Assembly (NCBI GenBank): GCA_021405325.1
Contig: QWII01000049.1
Coordinates: 45,245-109,244, forward strand
Length of the DNA stretch: 64,000 bases
Origin: Caldilinea sp. CFX5
GTDB lineage: Bacteria; Chloroflexota; Anaerolineae; Caldilineales; Caldilineaceae
Direction: 5' to 3'
Both the position numbers and the translations under genes were made by a program. Position 1 is the first letter of the stretch. Each line of letters opens with the position of its first letter. The notes under the pieces are model-generated. The model saw only the letters and a program-made list of their open reading frames with translations. It was not told where the DNA came from and did not search any database. Shown here one piece after another: positions 52,602 to 61,791 of the stretch.

Positions 52602-54341
52602 ATGAGCATCAACCCCATCACCCGTGAAATCATTCAAACGGCGCTCTCAGCCGCCGCTGACGAAATGTCGCTGGGCCTCTACCGCACGGCCTACTCGACC
52701 ATTGTGCGCGACTGTCTCGACTACTCTACCTCGCTCTGTGACGCCAACGGCGAGATGATTGCGCAGGGCGTCACCATTCCCTTTCACCTGGGATCGGTGC
52801 CGTATGCGTTAGCAGCGCTCTTCCAAAAATTTGATGGGAAGATGGAGCCGGGCGATCTTTTCATCATGAACGACCCTTTTGACGGCGGGATGCACATCCC
52901 CGACATCTTTATTGTCAAGCCGATCTTCTGGGAAGGGGAACGGGTCGCCTTTGCCGTCAGCACGGCCCACCATCTGGATTTGGGCGGGCGGCTACCGGGT
53001 AGTTCGGCTTGTGACAACACCGAAATCTTTCAAGATGGCCTGCGCATTCCCTGGCTAAAGCTCTACCGCCGCGGCGAACCGGACGAAGCGATCTTCGCTC
53101 TCATCCGCGCCAATGTGCGCGTGCCGGAGATGACCATCGGCGACATTCGCGCCCAGATCGCGGCCTGTCACATTGGCGAGCGCGCCATCCATGACCTGAT
53201 CCGTCGCTATGGCGTGGCGACCTTCACCGCCTGCGCCGCTGACCTGATCGCCTACACCGAGCGGCTCATGCGCGCCGAGATCGCCGGCTGGCCCGACGGC
53301 AGTTACACCTTTACCGACTACCTCGACAGTGATGGCGTCGGCGGCCCGCCCACCAAAATCCAGGTGACACTGACTGTCGAAGGGGACAGTATCACCGCTG
53401 ACTTTACCGGCAGTTCACCCCAGGTGCGTGGCGCGCTCAACAGCACCCTTTCCTTTACGGCGTCGGTGGTGGCGCTCTGTGTCCGGGCCGTGCTGCGCGA
53501 AGAAATTCCCAACACGGCTGGCATGTTCAAACCACTCAAGATCATCGCCCCGCCTGGGACGGTGGTCAATGTCGAAATGCCGGGCGCGTCCTCCATGCGC
53601 GGCGTCACCGGCTTTCGCATGGCTGATGCGGTTTGGGGCGCGCTGGCCGGTCTGCTGCCGGAGCGGGTGCTGGCAGCGGGCGAAGGGGGCAACACGCTGG
53701 TGATTATCGGCGGCCAACGGCCCAACAAGACGCCCTATGTCTACTATGAACTGCTCTCCGGCACCTGGGGCGCGCGTCCGGATCGCGATGGCAACGACGG
53801 CCTGTGCAACCCGGCCAATGTCGCCAGCAACATTCCGGTGGAGCAGGCCGAATGTGAATACCCGGTGCGCATCGAACGCTATGGCTTGGTCGATGACAGC
53901 GGCGGGGCCGGCAAATTCCGCGGCGGCCTGGCCATTGAACGCGAATGGCGCTTGCTCTCCGGCGAAGCCCATCTCGCCATCCGCTCGGATCGACGCGATC
54001 ATCTGCCCTACGGTCTCTATGGCGGCCAGCCCGGTACGCCATCCACCAACATGCTGTACGCCGCCGATGACGAAATCAACGAACGGGGTGTCGTCTTGCC
54101 GACCATGATCTCTACTTCGATGAAAGCCGGCGAGCGCATCTATCACAAACAACCCGGCGCCGGCGGCTGGGGCAATCCACTGGAACGTCCGCCGCTGGTT
54201 GTGGCGAATGATGTGCGCAACGGCAAAGTTTCATTGGCGGCAGCGCAGGAAGCTTATGGCGTTGTGTTAGATCCCAAGACCCTTATAGTCGATGAAGCGG
54301 CAACGACGGCGCTCCGTCAGCAAAGGCGAGGTCAGTCATGA
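52602..54341 (+). CDS. hyuB: hydantoinase B/oxoprolinase subunit B, second copy
   Basis: A 579-residue HyuB paralogue. INPITREIIQTALSAAADEMSLGLYRTAYSTIVRDCLDYSTSLCD, GDLFIMNDPFDGGMHIPDIFIVKPIF, STAHHLDLGG and YGLYGGQPG are conserved. The ATG at 52602 has AAGGA seven bases upstream; an earlier in-frame ATG at 52584 does not. It overlaps the following amidohydrolase by four bases, so the two are translationally coupled. It should complex with the HyuA at 50012-52105. Confidence 0.92.
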   Translation: MSINPITREIIQTALSAAADEMSLGLYRTAYSTIVRDCLDYSTSLCDANGEMIAQGVTIPFHLGSVPYALAALFQKFDGKMEPGDLFIMNDPFDGGMHIPDIFIVKPIFWEGERVAFAVSTAHHLDLGGRLPGSSACDNTEIFQDGLRIPWLKLYRRGEPDEAIFALIRANVRVPEMTIGDIRAQIAACHIGERAIHDLIRRYGVATFTACAADLIAYTERLMRAEIAGWPDGSYTFTDYLDSDGVGGPPTKIQVTLTVEGDSITADFTGSSPQVRGALNSTLSFTASVVALCVRAVLREEIPNTAGMFKPLKIIAPPGTVVNVEMPGASSMRGVTGFRMADAVWGALAGLLPERVLAAGEGGNTLVIIGGQRPNKTPYVYYELLSGTWGARPDRDGNDGLCNPANVASNIPVEQAECEYPVRIERYGLVDDSGGAGKFRGGLAIEREWRLLSGEAHLAIRSDRRDHLPYGLYGGQPGTPSTNMLYAADDEINERGVVLPTMISTSMKAGERIYHKQPGAGGWGNPLERPPLVVANDVRNGKVSLAAAQEAYGVVLDPKTLIVDEAATTALRQQRRGQS

Positions 54342-55936
54342 GTCAACGCTATGATTTAGCTATTCAGGGCGGCATGGTGGTGGATGGCACAGGGGCGGCG
54401 CCGGTGCGGGCAGATGTAGCGATTGCCGATGGGCGGATTGCGGCGATTGGCGTGATCGAGCCGGCGGCTGGTACACCGGTGTTGGACGCGACTGGGCTGG
54501 TAGCGGCGCCGGGGTTTATTGATATTCATAGCCATTCCGATTTTACGCTGCTGGTGGATCCACGGGCGGTCAGTTCGATTACCCAAGGGGTGACGTTAGA
54601 GGTGGTGGGCAACTGTGGGCATGGTTGCGCGCCGATTGTGAACCCGGAACTGGTGCGCATGAACATCTACGGCTGTCAACCCGGCCATGCCTTAGACTGG
54701 CGCACCATGGGCGAATATCTAGCGCGCATGGACGCTGGTCGCCCAGCGGTGAATGTCATCACGCTCGTGCCAAATGGCAATTTGCGCCTGGCCGTCACCG
54801 GGCTGGTGGATCGACCCGCCGCGCCCGATGAAATACGGCAGATGAAAAAGCTGTTGACCCAGAGTCTGGAGGAAGGCGCTTGGGGCTTTTCTACCGGGCT
54901 GGAATATGGGCCGGAACAGGGGTGTAGCGAGGCGGAGATTGTGGAATTGTGTCGGGTTTGCGCGCAGCATGGCGGTCTCTATGCCACCCATACGCGCAAT
55001 CGCGCCGGCGAAGCACATGAGACCATCGCCGAAGCAATTCGCACCAGTGCCCAGGCCAATGTTCCCTTGCAAATTTCCCATATTTCGGTGGTGGCGCGAT
55101 TGGTGGAAGAGAGCGGTTGGGCGGTGGCGCAAGCGTTGGACCAGGTGGCGGCGGCGCGTCAGGCCGGGTTGGATGTGCGCTTTGATATGCACACCCGTCT
55201 CTTTGGCACCACCAATTTAAGCGCCGCCCTGCCCCCGGCGCTCCTCGAAGGCAGCCAAGCCACTATTGCCCGCCGCCTGCGCGACCCCGCCACCCAGCGG
55301 GAAATCCGCCAATATCCCAGCATCATCAACGCCCTGGCCCGTGGTGACTGGGGCAAGATCGTCCTCTTCAACAGCAAAGCGCACCCAACCTTACGTGGTC
55401 GCAGCCTGGCCGAAGTGAGCGCCCAGTGGCAGATGGACCCCTACCAGACCATTTGCGAACTATTGCTGGCCGAACTGGATGACCTGCACAGCCTCATGAT
55501 CCTGGCCTTCACCTATCGCGCCGAAGACCTGCGCGCCGCCTTTGAACACCCCGACTGCATGGTCGGCTCCGATGCGACGGCGCTGGCGCCCGATGGGCCG
55601 CTAGCCAACTCGGCCTTTCATGGCGCCTACACCTGGGCCGCCTGGTTCTTCCGCCATTTTGTGCGCGAACGGGGTATCATCACGGTGCAAGAAGCCGTGC
55701 GCCGCCTGACTTCACTACCCGCCGGTCGTCTGGGGTTGACGGATCGGGGCGTCCTCAAAGCCGGCGCCTGGGCGGACTTGGCGCTCTTTGACCCCCATAC
55801 CTTTGGCGAACGCGGCACGACGCTGGAACCAAACCAACCGGCGGATGGCATGATGCATGTGGTGGTCAATGGCGTCGTCGCGTTGCGCGATGGACAACTG
55901 ACCGGCGACCGCAACGGTCGTGTCCTCAGCCGGTAA
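54338..55936 (+). CDS. D-aminoacylase-like amidohydrolase
   Basis: A 532-residue amidohydrolase of the N-acyl-D-amino-acid deacylase/dihydroorotase-like group. The N-terminus ends with GFIDIHSHSDFTLLVDPR, supplying metal ligands; later come THTRNRAGEAHETIAEAI, LQISHIS and MVGSDATALAPDG with the catalytic Asp. The end (GVLKAGAWADLALFDPHTFGERGT) is the small beta domain typical of the group. The family hydrolyses N-acyl or N-carbamoyl amino acids. Its coupling to hyuB suggests it acts on the ring-opened product. The four-base ATGA overlap fixes the start. Confidence 0.9.
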   Translation: MSQRYDLAIQGGMVVDGTGAAPVRADVAIADGRIAAIGVIEPAAGTPVLDATGLVAAPGFIDIHSHSDFTLLVDPRAVSSITQGVTLEVVGNCGHGCAPIVNPELVRMNIYGCQPGHALDWRTMGEYLARMDAGRPAVNVITLVPNGNLRLAVTGLVDRPAAPDEIRQMKKLLTQSLEEGAWGFSTGLEYGPEQGCSEAEIVELCRVCAQHGGLYATHTRNRAGEAHETIAEAIRTSAQANVPLQISHISVVARLVEESGWAVAQALDQVAAARQAGLDVRFDMHTRLFGTTNLSAALPPALLEGSQATIARRLRDPATQREIRQYPSIINALARGDWGKIVLFNSKAHPTLRGRSLAEVSAQWQMDPYQTICELLLAELDDLHSLMILAFTYRAEDLRAAFEHPDCMVGSDATALAPDGPLANSAFHGAYTWAAWFFRHFVRERGIITVQEAVRRLTSLPAGRLGLTDRGVLKAGAWADLALFDPHTFGERGTTLEPNQPADGMMHVVVNGVVALRDGQLTGDRNGRVLSR

Positions 55937-55972
55937 CATCAACTATTGCACTACAATGAAGGAGCGAACGAT

Positions 55973-56950
55973 ATGCACTTTGCAGAGTTTGATCTACCTG
56001 GGCTACCGATGGGTGAGAAAGCCACCGGCTGGCTTGACGTAGCCGGGCGCGCCGATGGCAGCATCTGGCGCTTGCCGCTGCTTTACGTGACGGGGCCAAC
56101 ACCCGGCCCCACGCTTGTCGTCACCGCCGCCGTGCATGGCGATGAGTATGAAGGCGTCGAGGCGATCCCGCAACTCTTTCAGCAGATTGAACCGGCGCAT
56201 CTGCGGGGAAAACTGGTCATGGTTCCTGTCTGCAACATGCCGGCCTATGAAACCGCCACCCGTAGCAGCATGATTGACGGGCTAAACCTGGCGCGCGTCT
56301 TTCCGGGTGATGCTAACGGCACCATCACCCAACGCATCGCCTACTGGATGACCGAAAAGCTGTTGAAGCACGCCGATTTTTACATCGATCTGCACAGTGG
56401 CGGCGCGACTTATAACATCCCCACCCTGATTGGCTATGTTCACGACGAGAGCGAGATCGGGCGGCGTTCCTTGGCCGGCGCACAGGCATTTGGCGCGCCG
56501 GTGCTTTGGGGCCATCCCCTGCCGACCGCGCCGGGGCGCACGGTCTCGGCGGCGACGGACTTTGGCGTGCCCTGGCTCTATACCGAAGCGCCGGGGGGCG
56601 GCTATGCGCGACCGGACGATGTCGCCTGTTTTGTCCAGGGCGTCATCAATGTGATGCGCTGGCTGGGGATGCTCGACGGCGCGCCGCAACCGCGCCCGAT
56701 GACCCATCACCTCTTTGGCGACGGCAATCTGGATCAGGTGATCGACGCCCAGGTGGCCGGTTACTTTCGGGCGGAAGTCAATTTGCTCGATCCGGTAGGG
56801 GCTGGGCAACGGCTGGGGGTGGTGCGCGATCTCTTCGGTCAGGTGATCCAGGAAGTGACGGCGGATCAGGATGGGGTGGTGATTATGTTGCGCCGTTTTC
56901 ATCGCGTGCAGGTGGGTGATGGATTGGCGCAGGTTACGCGTACGCTATAG
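55973..56950 (+). CDS. succinylglutamate desuccinylase/aspartoacylase-family zinc hydrolase
   Basis: A 325-residue AstE/AspA-type carboxypeptidase-fold enzyme. Zinc ligands are in AAVHGDEYEG (His, Glu) and FYIDLHSGGATYN (His), and the catalytic Glu is probably in PWLYTEAPGGG. It cleaves an amide between an acyl group and an amino acid. AAGGAG precedes ATG 55973, ruling out the start at 55946. It is the last gene of the hyuA-hyuB-amidohydrolase run, 36 bases downstream, so it probably releases the final amino acid. Confidence 0.88.
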   Translation: MHFAEFDLPGLPMGEKATGWLDVAGRADGSIWRLPLLYVTGPTPGPTLVVTAAVHGDEYEGVEAIPQLFQQIEPAHLRGKLVMVPVCNMPAYETATRSSMIDGLNLARVFPGDANGTITQRIAYWMTEKLLKHADFYIDLHSGGATYNIPTLIGYVHDESEIGRRSLAGAQAFGAPVLWGHPLPTAPGRTVSAATDFGVPWLYTEAPGGGYARPDDVACFVQGVINVMRWLGMLDGAPQPRPMTHHLFGDGNLDQVIDAQVAGYFRAEVNLLDPVGAGQRLGVVRDLFGQVIQEVTADQDGVVIMLRRFHRVQVGDGLAQVTRTL

Positions 56951-56958
56951 CCGCCGCA

Positions 56959-57797
56959 TCACCCCGCCGGATAGACCAATCGCCCATACCGATTACTACC
57001 ATCCAGATTCACCAGATGGGTATGAATCGCCCGCGCCAGAATAAAGAGAAATTGTTCTTGTTCCAGCGCACTGACCATGCCATGTTTGGTCATCAGCGCG
57101 ACCAGATAGGGCCGCCGCGGCAGCTCGACCAGGGCGGCGTCACACATCACGCCATCGACCCAACCCAGCTTGTTGGCGACGGCGACGGTCGGCGGCAGGG
57201 CGCGGTCGATAAAGCCATGTTTGGGCTTTTTCAGAATGGCAAGCGCCTGTTGCGCCACCCAGGGGGAGGGCTGCCCGCCTGCAACAAAGCAAAGAGCCGC
57301 ACCAACTCATTGGGTGTGGCGATGTTCTCCTGCTCGCGCACGGCAGCCAGGTGATCCATCATCTTGCGTTGGAGCCGGGTTTGGTGCAGCCCCAGCCGCT
57401 GGATCAGCGCGTTGGTTTCCGCCAGCCCGGCGGCGTCGATACAGAGATTGGTCGCTGTGTTGTCCGAGGCAATGATCATCAGGATCGCCAAGTCGAGCAG
57501 TGTTAACTCGACCGGCCCGTTCAGATAAGCCAGCACGCCGCTGCCCAACACATGACCCTCCGGCGACACGGCGATGCGCTGTTGCAGATCCAGCTCCCCC
57601 GCCTCCGCCCGTGTCAACAACTGCACCAACACATGAATCTTGATCGTGGACGCCGTCGGAAAGATCTCATCGGCGTTAATGCCCAGTGTCAACCCCGTCG
57701 TCAACTCCTGAAGCGCCACCCCGGCCACGCCAGGAAAACTCGCAAGCAAGCGCTGCAATTCGGTTTCTAACCGTTGCCAAAGGTAAGGCGTTGTCAT
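56959..57797 (-). pseudogene. class A beta-lactamase-like serine hydrolase, frameshifted
   Basis: Two overlapping frames together encode a 280-residue beta-lactamase-fold protein. The first (57797 to about 57250) has STIK (Ser50), SDN (111-113) and RKMMDHLAAVREQENIATPNELVRL, which holds the Glu. The second (about 57250 to 56959) continues WVAQQALAILKKPKHGFIDRALPPTVAVANKLGWVDGV with KLG in place of KTG. The join is in a run of five C (plus-strand G) near 57265; one extra C would restore the frame. It is either a genuine frameshift or a base error. Length and motifs suggest a beta-lactamase-related hydrolase, not necessarily a resistance enzyme. Confidence 0.75.
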
Positions 57798-57817
57798 CGA
57801 TCCTCGCTTTCACCAAG

Positions 57818-57854
57818 AAGGATGAAGGATGAAACCAAGCTTCATCCTTCATCC
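57818..57854. repeat. short inverted repeat with TCATCCC tandem units
   Basis: AAGGATGAAGGATGAA (57818-57833) pairs with TTCATCCTTCATCC (57841-57854) around ACCAAGC, followed by further TCATCCC units to 57868. It lies between the oxidoreductase and beta-lactamase-like genes, both on the minus strand. Confidence 0.65.
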
Positions 57855-57870
57855 CTCATCCCTCATCCTT

Positions 57871-58959
57871 TTATTTCTTCACCCAACTCATGCTTTCGCC
57901 GCGCACGAGGAAAGAGCGTTCATCGTAGGCGCCGGGGCGGGTGACGGGGATGACGCCCGTTTCGACGGCGACATCGAGCGGGTTGGCGCGGGTGAGCAGT
58001 GGTAGCACCACCCGTTCGTGACAGCGCGCCGATTCATAGACGGCCATCATGATCTCCAACGCGGCGCGACCATACTTGGCAGAGCCGCGATAGTCGTCTA
58101 CCTTGCCTTCGATCCAATCGACAATGCCATATGCCTGATCGACATGAGCGCGACCATAGCCGGCGCGCTCTTCTTCGGTCGGTTGGAAGGTTTGCCAGCC
58201 GCCGCTGGTGGCCGTCATGTAGCGCAGGCTGTTGTCGTTGACTTCAATAATGCCGTCGGTGCCATAGAGGGTGGCGCCCACTTCGTAGCGGTTGTTCAAC
58301 TCATTTTCAATGACCCCTTCCACGTCGTTGGGGTAGCCGATCACGCCGACACAGCGGTCTTCGACGCGATGGCCGAAGATATAGTGGTCGGTCTGCCGTT
58401 CAACGGCGCCCATCACCCAGAGCGGTTGCGGGTTGCCCAGCACATAGAGTTGGAAGTCGAGACAGTGGGTGCCGGTGTTCATCATGCCGGCGCGCACGGC
58501 GGACCAGAGGCGCACCGGCTTGCCGATCTCGCCGGCCTGCACCATACGTTGCGCTTCCGTCCACGAGGAGTAGAAGCGGCGCTGATGACCAATCGCCAGT
58601 TTGACGCCATTGCGTTCACAAGCAATCATCATGGCGTCGGCTTCACCCAACGAGACGGCCATCGGCTTTTCACAGAGGATCGCCTTGGGGCGGAAGGTGG
58701 CGGCGGCCACGGTCATCTCGGCGTGCATAGGGTCCCACGAGCAGACGCTCACAATATCGGGGCGCTCCTGCGCCATCATCTCCCGGTAGTCGAGATAGCG
58801 GTTGGCAACGTTAAAATCATTGCCGAAGACCTCCAATGCTTCAGGGTGGGCGTCGGCAATGGCGACAATCTCGGTGTGTTCACACGCTTGCCAACCGCGC
58901 GCATGTTCACGGGCAATGCGGCCACTGGCAATAATGGTGACGCGATAACGAGCAGACAT
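57871..58959 (-). CDS. Gfo/Idh/MocA-family oxidoreductase
   Basis: A 362-residue NAD(P)-dependent sugar or inositol dehydrogenase-like enzyme. The N-terminal Rossmann fold (YRVTIIASGRIAREHARGW) has Ala-Ser in place of the common GxGxxG second glycine. The catalytic Lys is in ILCEKPMAVSLGEADAM (EKP). The distal GTHCLDFQLYVLGNP resembles the family's second active-site motif. Substrate unknown. It ends 73 bases before the beta-lactamase-like gene on the same strand. Confidence 0.88.
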   Translation of the reverse strand: MSARYRVTIIASGRIAREHARGWQACEHTEIVAIADAHPEALEVFGNDFNVANRYLDYREMMAQERPDIVSVCSWDPMHAEMTVAAATFRPKAILCEKPMAVSLGEADAMMIACERNGVKLAIGHQRRFYSSWTEAQRMVQAGEIGKPVRLWSAVRAGMMNTGTHCLDFQLYVLGNPQPLWVMGAVERQTDHYIFGHRVEDRCVGVIGYPNDVEGVIENELNNRYEVGATLYGTDGIIEVNDNSLRYMTATSGGWQTFQPTEEERAGYGRAHVDQAYGIVDWIEGKVDDYRGSAKYGRAALEIMMAVYESARCHERVVLPLLTRANPLDVAVETGVIPVTRPGAYDERSFLVRGESMSWVKK

Positions 58960-59090
58960 ACAAAAACGCCTTTCTAATTGGTTACGGGTAGAAATCGGGG
59001 CGGGTTGGTGCTATTATACGCTATGGCGGGCGGCTGAGAAAGTTGCGGAACGAGGGGCGGGGTTGACAGGGTGACAGGGTGATATGTGTG

Positions 59091-59593
59091 TCATGGCTCA
59101 TCCAGCGGGTCGAGGACGGTAACAGTGACGAGGGGGGTGACGTTTTCGATCTGGACAACCAACCGTTGTTGGATGGCGCTGGTGAGCTGTTGGCGGATCG
59201 CTTCGTCGGTGAGGGTGACTTCGGGACGGCGTTGGACATAGACGATGCCCAGCAGACTGTTCTGATCGGGGATGGAGGCGCGGGTAAAGCGGAGATTGGC
59301 TTCGACCAGATAGGCCAGGTCGCTTTCATTGACCACGGTTTGCACCTGACTGGCGGCGCGCTGGGCAATGGTTGACCGTTGGAGATTGGGGGTGGTGCGA
59401 AATTGCCAGAAGAGCAGAGCGGCCAGCAAAAGCGCCGTAACCGCTAGCGAGAGGTAAAAAAGGTACGCAGCCCCATCAAGCGCGTCGATTGCTCCCGCTC
59501 CCACGCCACGGGCAAGGCCAGAAGAAAGGCCACCATCAGTTTCAGCAAGTCGGGCCCACTTTGCGCCCAAAGTGGGATAAGCCAATCAAACAC
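59091..59593 (-). pseudogene. broken MgtC/SapB-like membrane protein gene
   Basis: A GTG at 59593 with GAGGAG seven bases upstream starts FDWLIPLWAQ...LALPVAWEREQSTRLMGLRTF, the typical N-terminus of MgtC/SapB proteins, but the frame stops at 59444. In the next frame a membrane helix and soluble domain (YLSLAVTALLLAALLFWQF, then LAYLVEANLRFTRASIPDQNSLLGIVYV...) continue to 59091. MgtC proteins have more helices than this, so an internal deletion as well as a frameshift near 59460 is likely. A longer minus-strand frame from 59585 covers only the second part correctly. Confidence 0.6.
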
Positions 59594-59820
59594 CGTCTAC
59601 TCCTCAGCGGCTTCGTGCGGTTGCAAACCGCACCTACCATTACATCACGACTACTGGTAGCCTACCGGTCTTCCACCACCGCTGCCCATAGACTCCGATA
59701 CAGAAAGATGGCACAACTGGCGGTTTATACCCGGCGCCCATATCAATGTACAGGAAACCGGCAGGCAAATCGCTTATGCTGTAGTTGGTACTGATCACGC
59801 AAGAAAGAGAGTGGATTGCG

Positions 59821-60456
59821 ATGATAACACAAGAACAGAGCAACGCAGTACGCACTGCTCAACGGAGGAAGCAGTGGCCCACCTTACTCCTGGCCCTTAT
59901 CATCCCCTTCACGGCGGCGACCATCGGCGGCGTCGCCACCAACCGTTCCCTCTTTGGCTGGTATCGTCGGTTGCGCAAGCCCACTTGGAATCCGCCGGCT
60001 TGGGTCTTTGGCCCGGTCTGGACAGCGCTCTATCTGGTAATGGGCATTGCGTCGTGGCTGGTCTGGCGCCGGGGTGAATTGAGCGTGGAAGAAGAGACGG
60101 CGCAGGATCGCCATGCCACCCATGCCGAAGTGCAAGGCGCCTTGACCTTTTATGGCCTGCAACTGGTCTTGAACAGTCTCTGGTCGGTCATCTTCTTTGG
60201 GCTGCGGCGCATCGACCTGGCGCTGGTCGAGGTGGTCGCGCTCTGGACAATGCTGCTGGTGACGCTGACCCGCTTCTACCGCATTCAACCGCTGGCCGGT
60301 CTACTCCTCGTTCCCTACCAACTCTGGGTGACCTTTGCCGCCCTGTTGAACCTGCGCGTCTGGCAATTAAACCGCAACCGTTTTCGTAGTTCGGTCGGCG
60401 CCTGGTTGCTGACCCGTGTCGATAACTGGGTAGCAGCCCAGCGGAAAGGATGGTAA
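59821..60456 (+). CDS. tspO: TspO/MBR-family membrane protein
   Basis: A 211-residue member with five predicted helices. Typical segments are GGVATNRSLFGWYRRLRKPTWNPPAWVFGPVWTALYLVMGIASWLVW, then LQLVLNSLWSVIFFGL, and a final pair ending in WVTFAALLNLRVWQLN. TspO binds tetrapyrroles and hydrophobic ligands. It is longer than the usual 160 residues because of a charged loop (about 85-110) and a C-terminal extension. The ATG at 59821 is preferred over 59785. The next gene starts one base after its stop. Confidence 0.9.
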   Translation: MITQEQSNAVRTAQRRKQWPTLLLALIIPFTAATIGGVATNRSLFGWYRRLRKPTWNPPAWVFGPVWTALYLVMGIASWLVWRRGELSVEEETAQDRHATHAEVQGALTFYGLQLVLNSLWSVIFFGLRRIDLALVEVVALWTMLLVTLTRFYRIQPLAGLLLVPYQLWVTFAALLNLRVWQLNRNRFRSSVGAWLLTRVDNWVAAQRKGW

Positions 60457-60457
60457 T

Positions 60458-60850
60458 ATGGAACGCAAACCCGAAATCGTGGCCACTGAACTGATCCAGT
60501 CGTTACAGCAGCAGTTAAGCGCACAAGAAGATGCCGAAACTGCCATTGCCATCTACAAACTGTGCAACTGGGTCAGCAGCCAACTAGAGGCGATCAAGCA
60601 GGAAGCGCTGACTCTAACCGAACAGGAGTTGACTGCCAGGGGGATACCCGCCATCAAGACGCCCATTGGTTCCGCCGGCTGGACGCAGCCAGAGGTAAAG
60701 CAACTGGACGAAGCCGCCTGGTTTGCCGCTTTGGCCCAAAATCCCACCCTCATGGAGCGCCAGCGCGCCTTTGATCTGGCCCAGGCCGCTCTGCAACAAG
60801 CCCAGGCGCCCTACTTGAAATTGCCGGGATCGCGCTTCTTTATTCGGTGA
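60458..60850 (+). CDS. hypothetical protein co-transcribed with tspO
   Basis: A 130-residue, largely helical protein, rich in Gln and Ala (ELIQSLQQQLSAQEDAETAIAIYKL, AAWFAALAQNPTLMERQRAFDLAQAALQQAQAP). AAAGGA within the end of tspO serves as its ribosome site, and only one base separates the genes. No family was recognised; a soluble partner of TspO is possible on context alone. Confidence 0.65.
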   Translation: MERKPEIVATELIQSLQQQLSAQEDAETAIAIYKLCNWVSSQLEAIKQEALTLTEQELTARGIPAIKTPIGSAGWTQPEVKQLDEAAWFAALAQNPTLMERQRAFDLAQAALQQAQAPYLKLPGSRFFIR

Positions 60851-60851
60851 A

Positions 60852-60964
60852 CAGGCCACATGTCTTGGCGACACCACAAAGGATGAAAATGCAACAGGGA
60901 TTTCACCGATTTCACCGATTTTTCTATTTGTGAATCGGCATAATCGGTGAAATCCCTGTTATTT
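60852..60964. repeat. 113-bp dispersed repeat, copy 2
   Basis: Near-identical to 49697-49809 (about four differences). It begins three bases after the stop of the 130-residue gene. Its right part is the palindrome built on GATTTCACCGATT and its complement. At copy 1 the left part lies at the start of a small gene; here no such gene continues, so copy 2 may be the remnant of a lost copy. Confidence 0.85.
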
Positions 60965-60981
60965 TCCCATCAGTGATCTAG

Positions 60982-61032
60982 ACAGCATAGACAAACCCGG
61001 CTTCGGTCAGAAACCGGGTTTGTCTATGCTGT
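60982..61032 (-). terminator. 19-bp perfect hairpin over the aldo-keto reductase stop codon
   Basis: Arms 60982-61000 (ACAGCATAGACAAACCCGG) and 61014-61032 pair perfectly around 13 bases. The right arm includes the last codons and stop of the aldo-keto reductase gene. No T run follows on the minus strand. Confidence 0.65.
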
Positions 61033-61791
61033 ACGCAAGGCAAAGATAGCGTTCATCTCCTCTTCGCTCAAGGTAAAGTCAAAGACATCCCAGTTGGCTT
61101 GCCGGTGTTCATTGCTGCCGGCTTTGGGAATAGCGGCAAGCCCCTGTTGCAAGATCCAGCGCAAGGCCACCTGCGCCGCCGACTTGCCATGCGCCGCGCC
61201 GATGGCTTTGAGTGTCGCATCGTTGCGCACGGCCCCTTCGGCCAGCGGACTGTAGGCGACAAAGAGATAATCCTCGGTTTTGGCCTGCTGAATCAGGGCA
61301 TCTTGATTTTTGTAGGGGTGATACTCGACCTGGTTGGAGAAGATGGTGGCGTGGCGCATCGATTCTGCCACTAACGCCGGCGAAAAGTTGCTCACGCCGA
61401 TATGGCGAATCAACCCCTCGGCCTGTAGCTCATTCAGGGCAGAGAGCGTTTCGCTCACCGGAATGTCAGGGTTGGGCCAGTGCATGAGCAGGAGGTCGAT
61501 ATAGCCGGCGTCCAGCTTGCGAAAACTCTCCCGCACGGCGGACAAGGTGCGCTTGTAGGCGAAATTGTGGGGCTGGACTTTGGTGACCAGAAAGATTTCC
61601 GCACGTGCAACGCCCGATTGTTTGATGCCCTGCCCGGCCTCCGCTTCGTTATTGTACATCTCGGCGGTGTCAATATGGCGATAGCCGACGGCCAGCGCAT
61701 GGGCCACACTCTCGACACATGCGTTGCCCCGTAACGCCCAAGTGCCAAAGCCAAGGGCCGGCACCGCTTCACCCTGAATCGTGATCTTCAT
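61024..61791 (-). CDS. aldo-keto reductase (2,5-diketogluconate reductase type)
   Basis: A 255-residue NADPH-dependent carbonyl reductase. The catalytic tetrad is visible as Asp and Tyr in RHIDTAEMYNNE, Lys in EIFLVTKVQP and His in LLLMHWPNP. The cofactor segment AIPKAGSNEHRQANWDVFDF is at the C-terminus. The start overlaps the end of the PAP2 gene by 23 bases, so the two are coupled. Likely substrates are small aldehydes or keto sugars. Confidence 0.9.
   Translation of the reverse strand: MKITIQGEAVPALGFGTWALRGNACVESVAHALAVGYRHIDTAEMYNNEAEAGQGIKQSGVARAEIFLVTKVQPHNFAYKRTLSAVRESFRKLDAGYIDLLLMHWPNPDIPVSETLSALNELQAEGLIRHIGVSNFSPALVAESMRHATIFSNQVEYHPYKNQDALIQQAKTEDYLFVAYSPLAEGAVRNDATLKAIGAAHGKSAAQVALRWILQQGLAAIPKAGSNEHRQANWDVFDFTLSEEEMNAIFALRTA

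Noticed and set aside
58018..58977. A 319-codon open frame antisense to the Gfo/Idh/MocA gene
   Set aside because: It is the complement of a gene with clear family motifs, and GC-rich codon bias leaves the opposite frame open. Its translation shows no recognisable domain.
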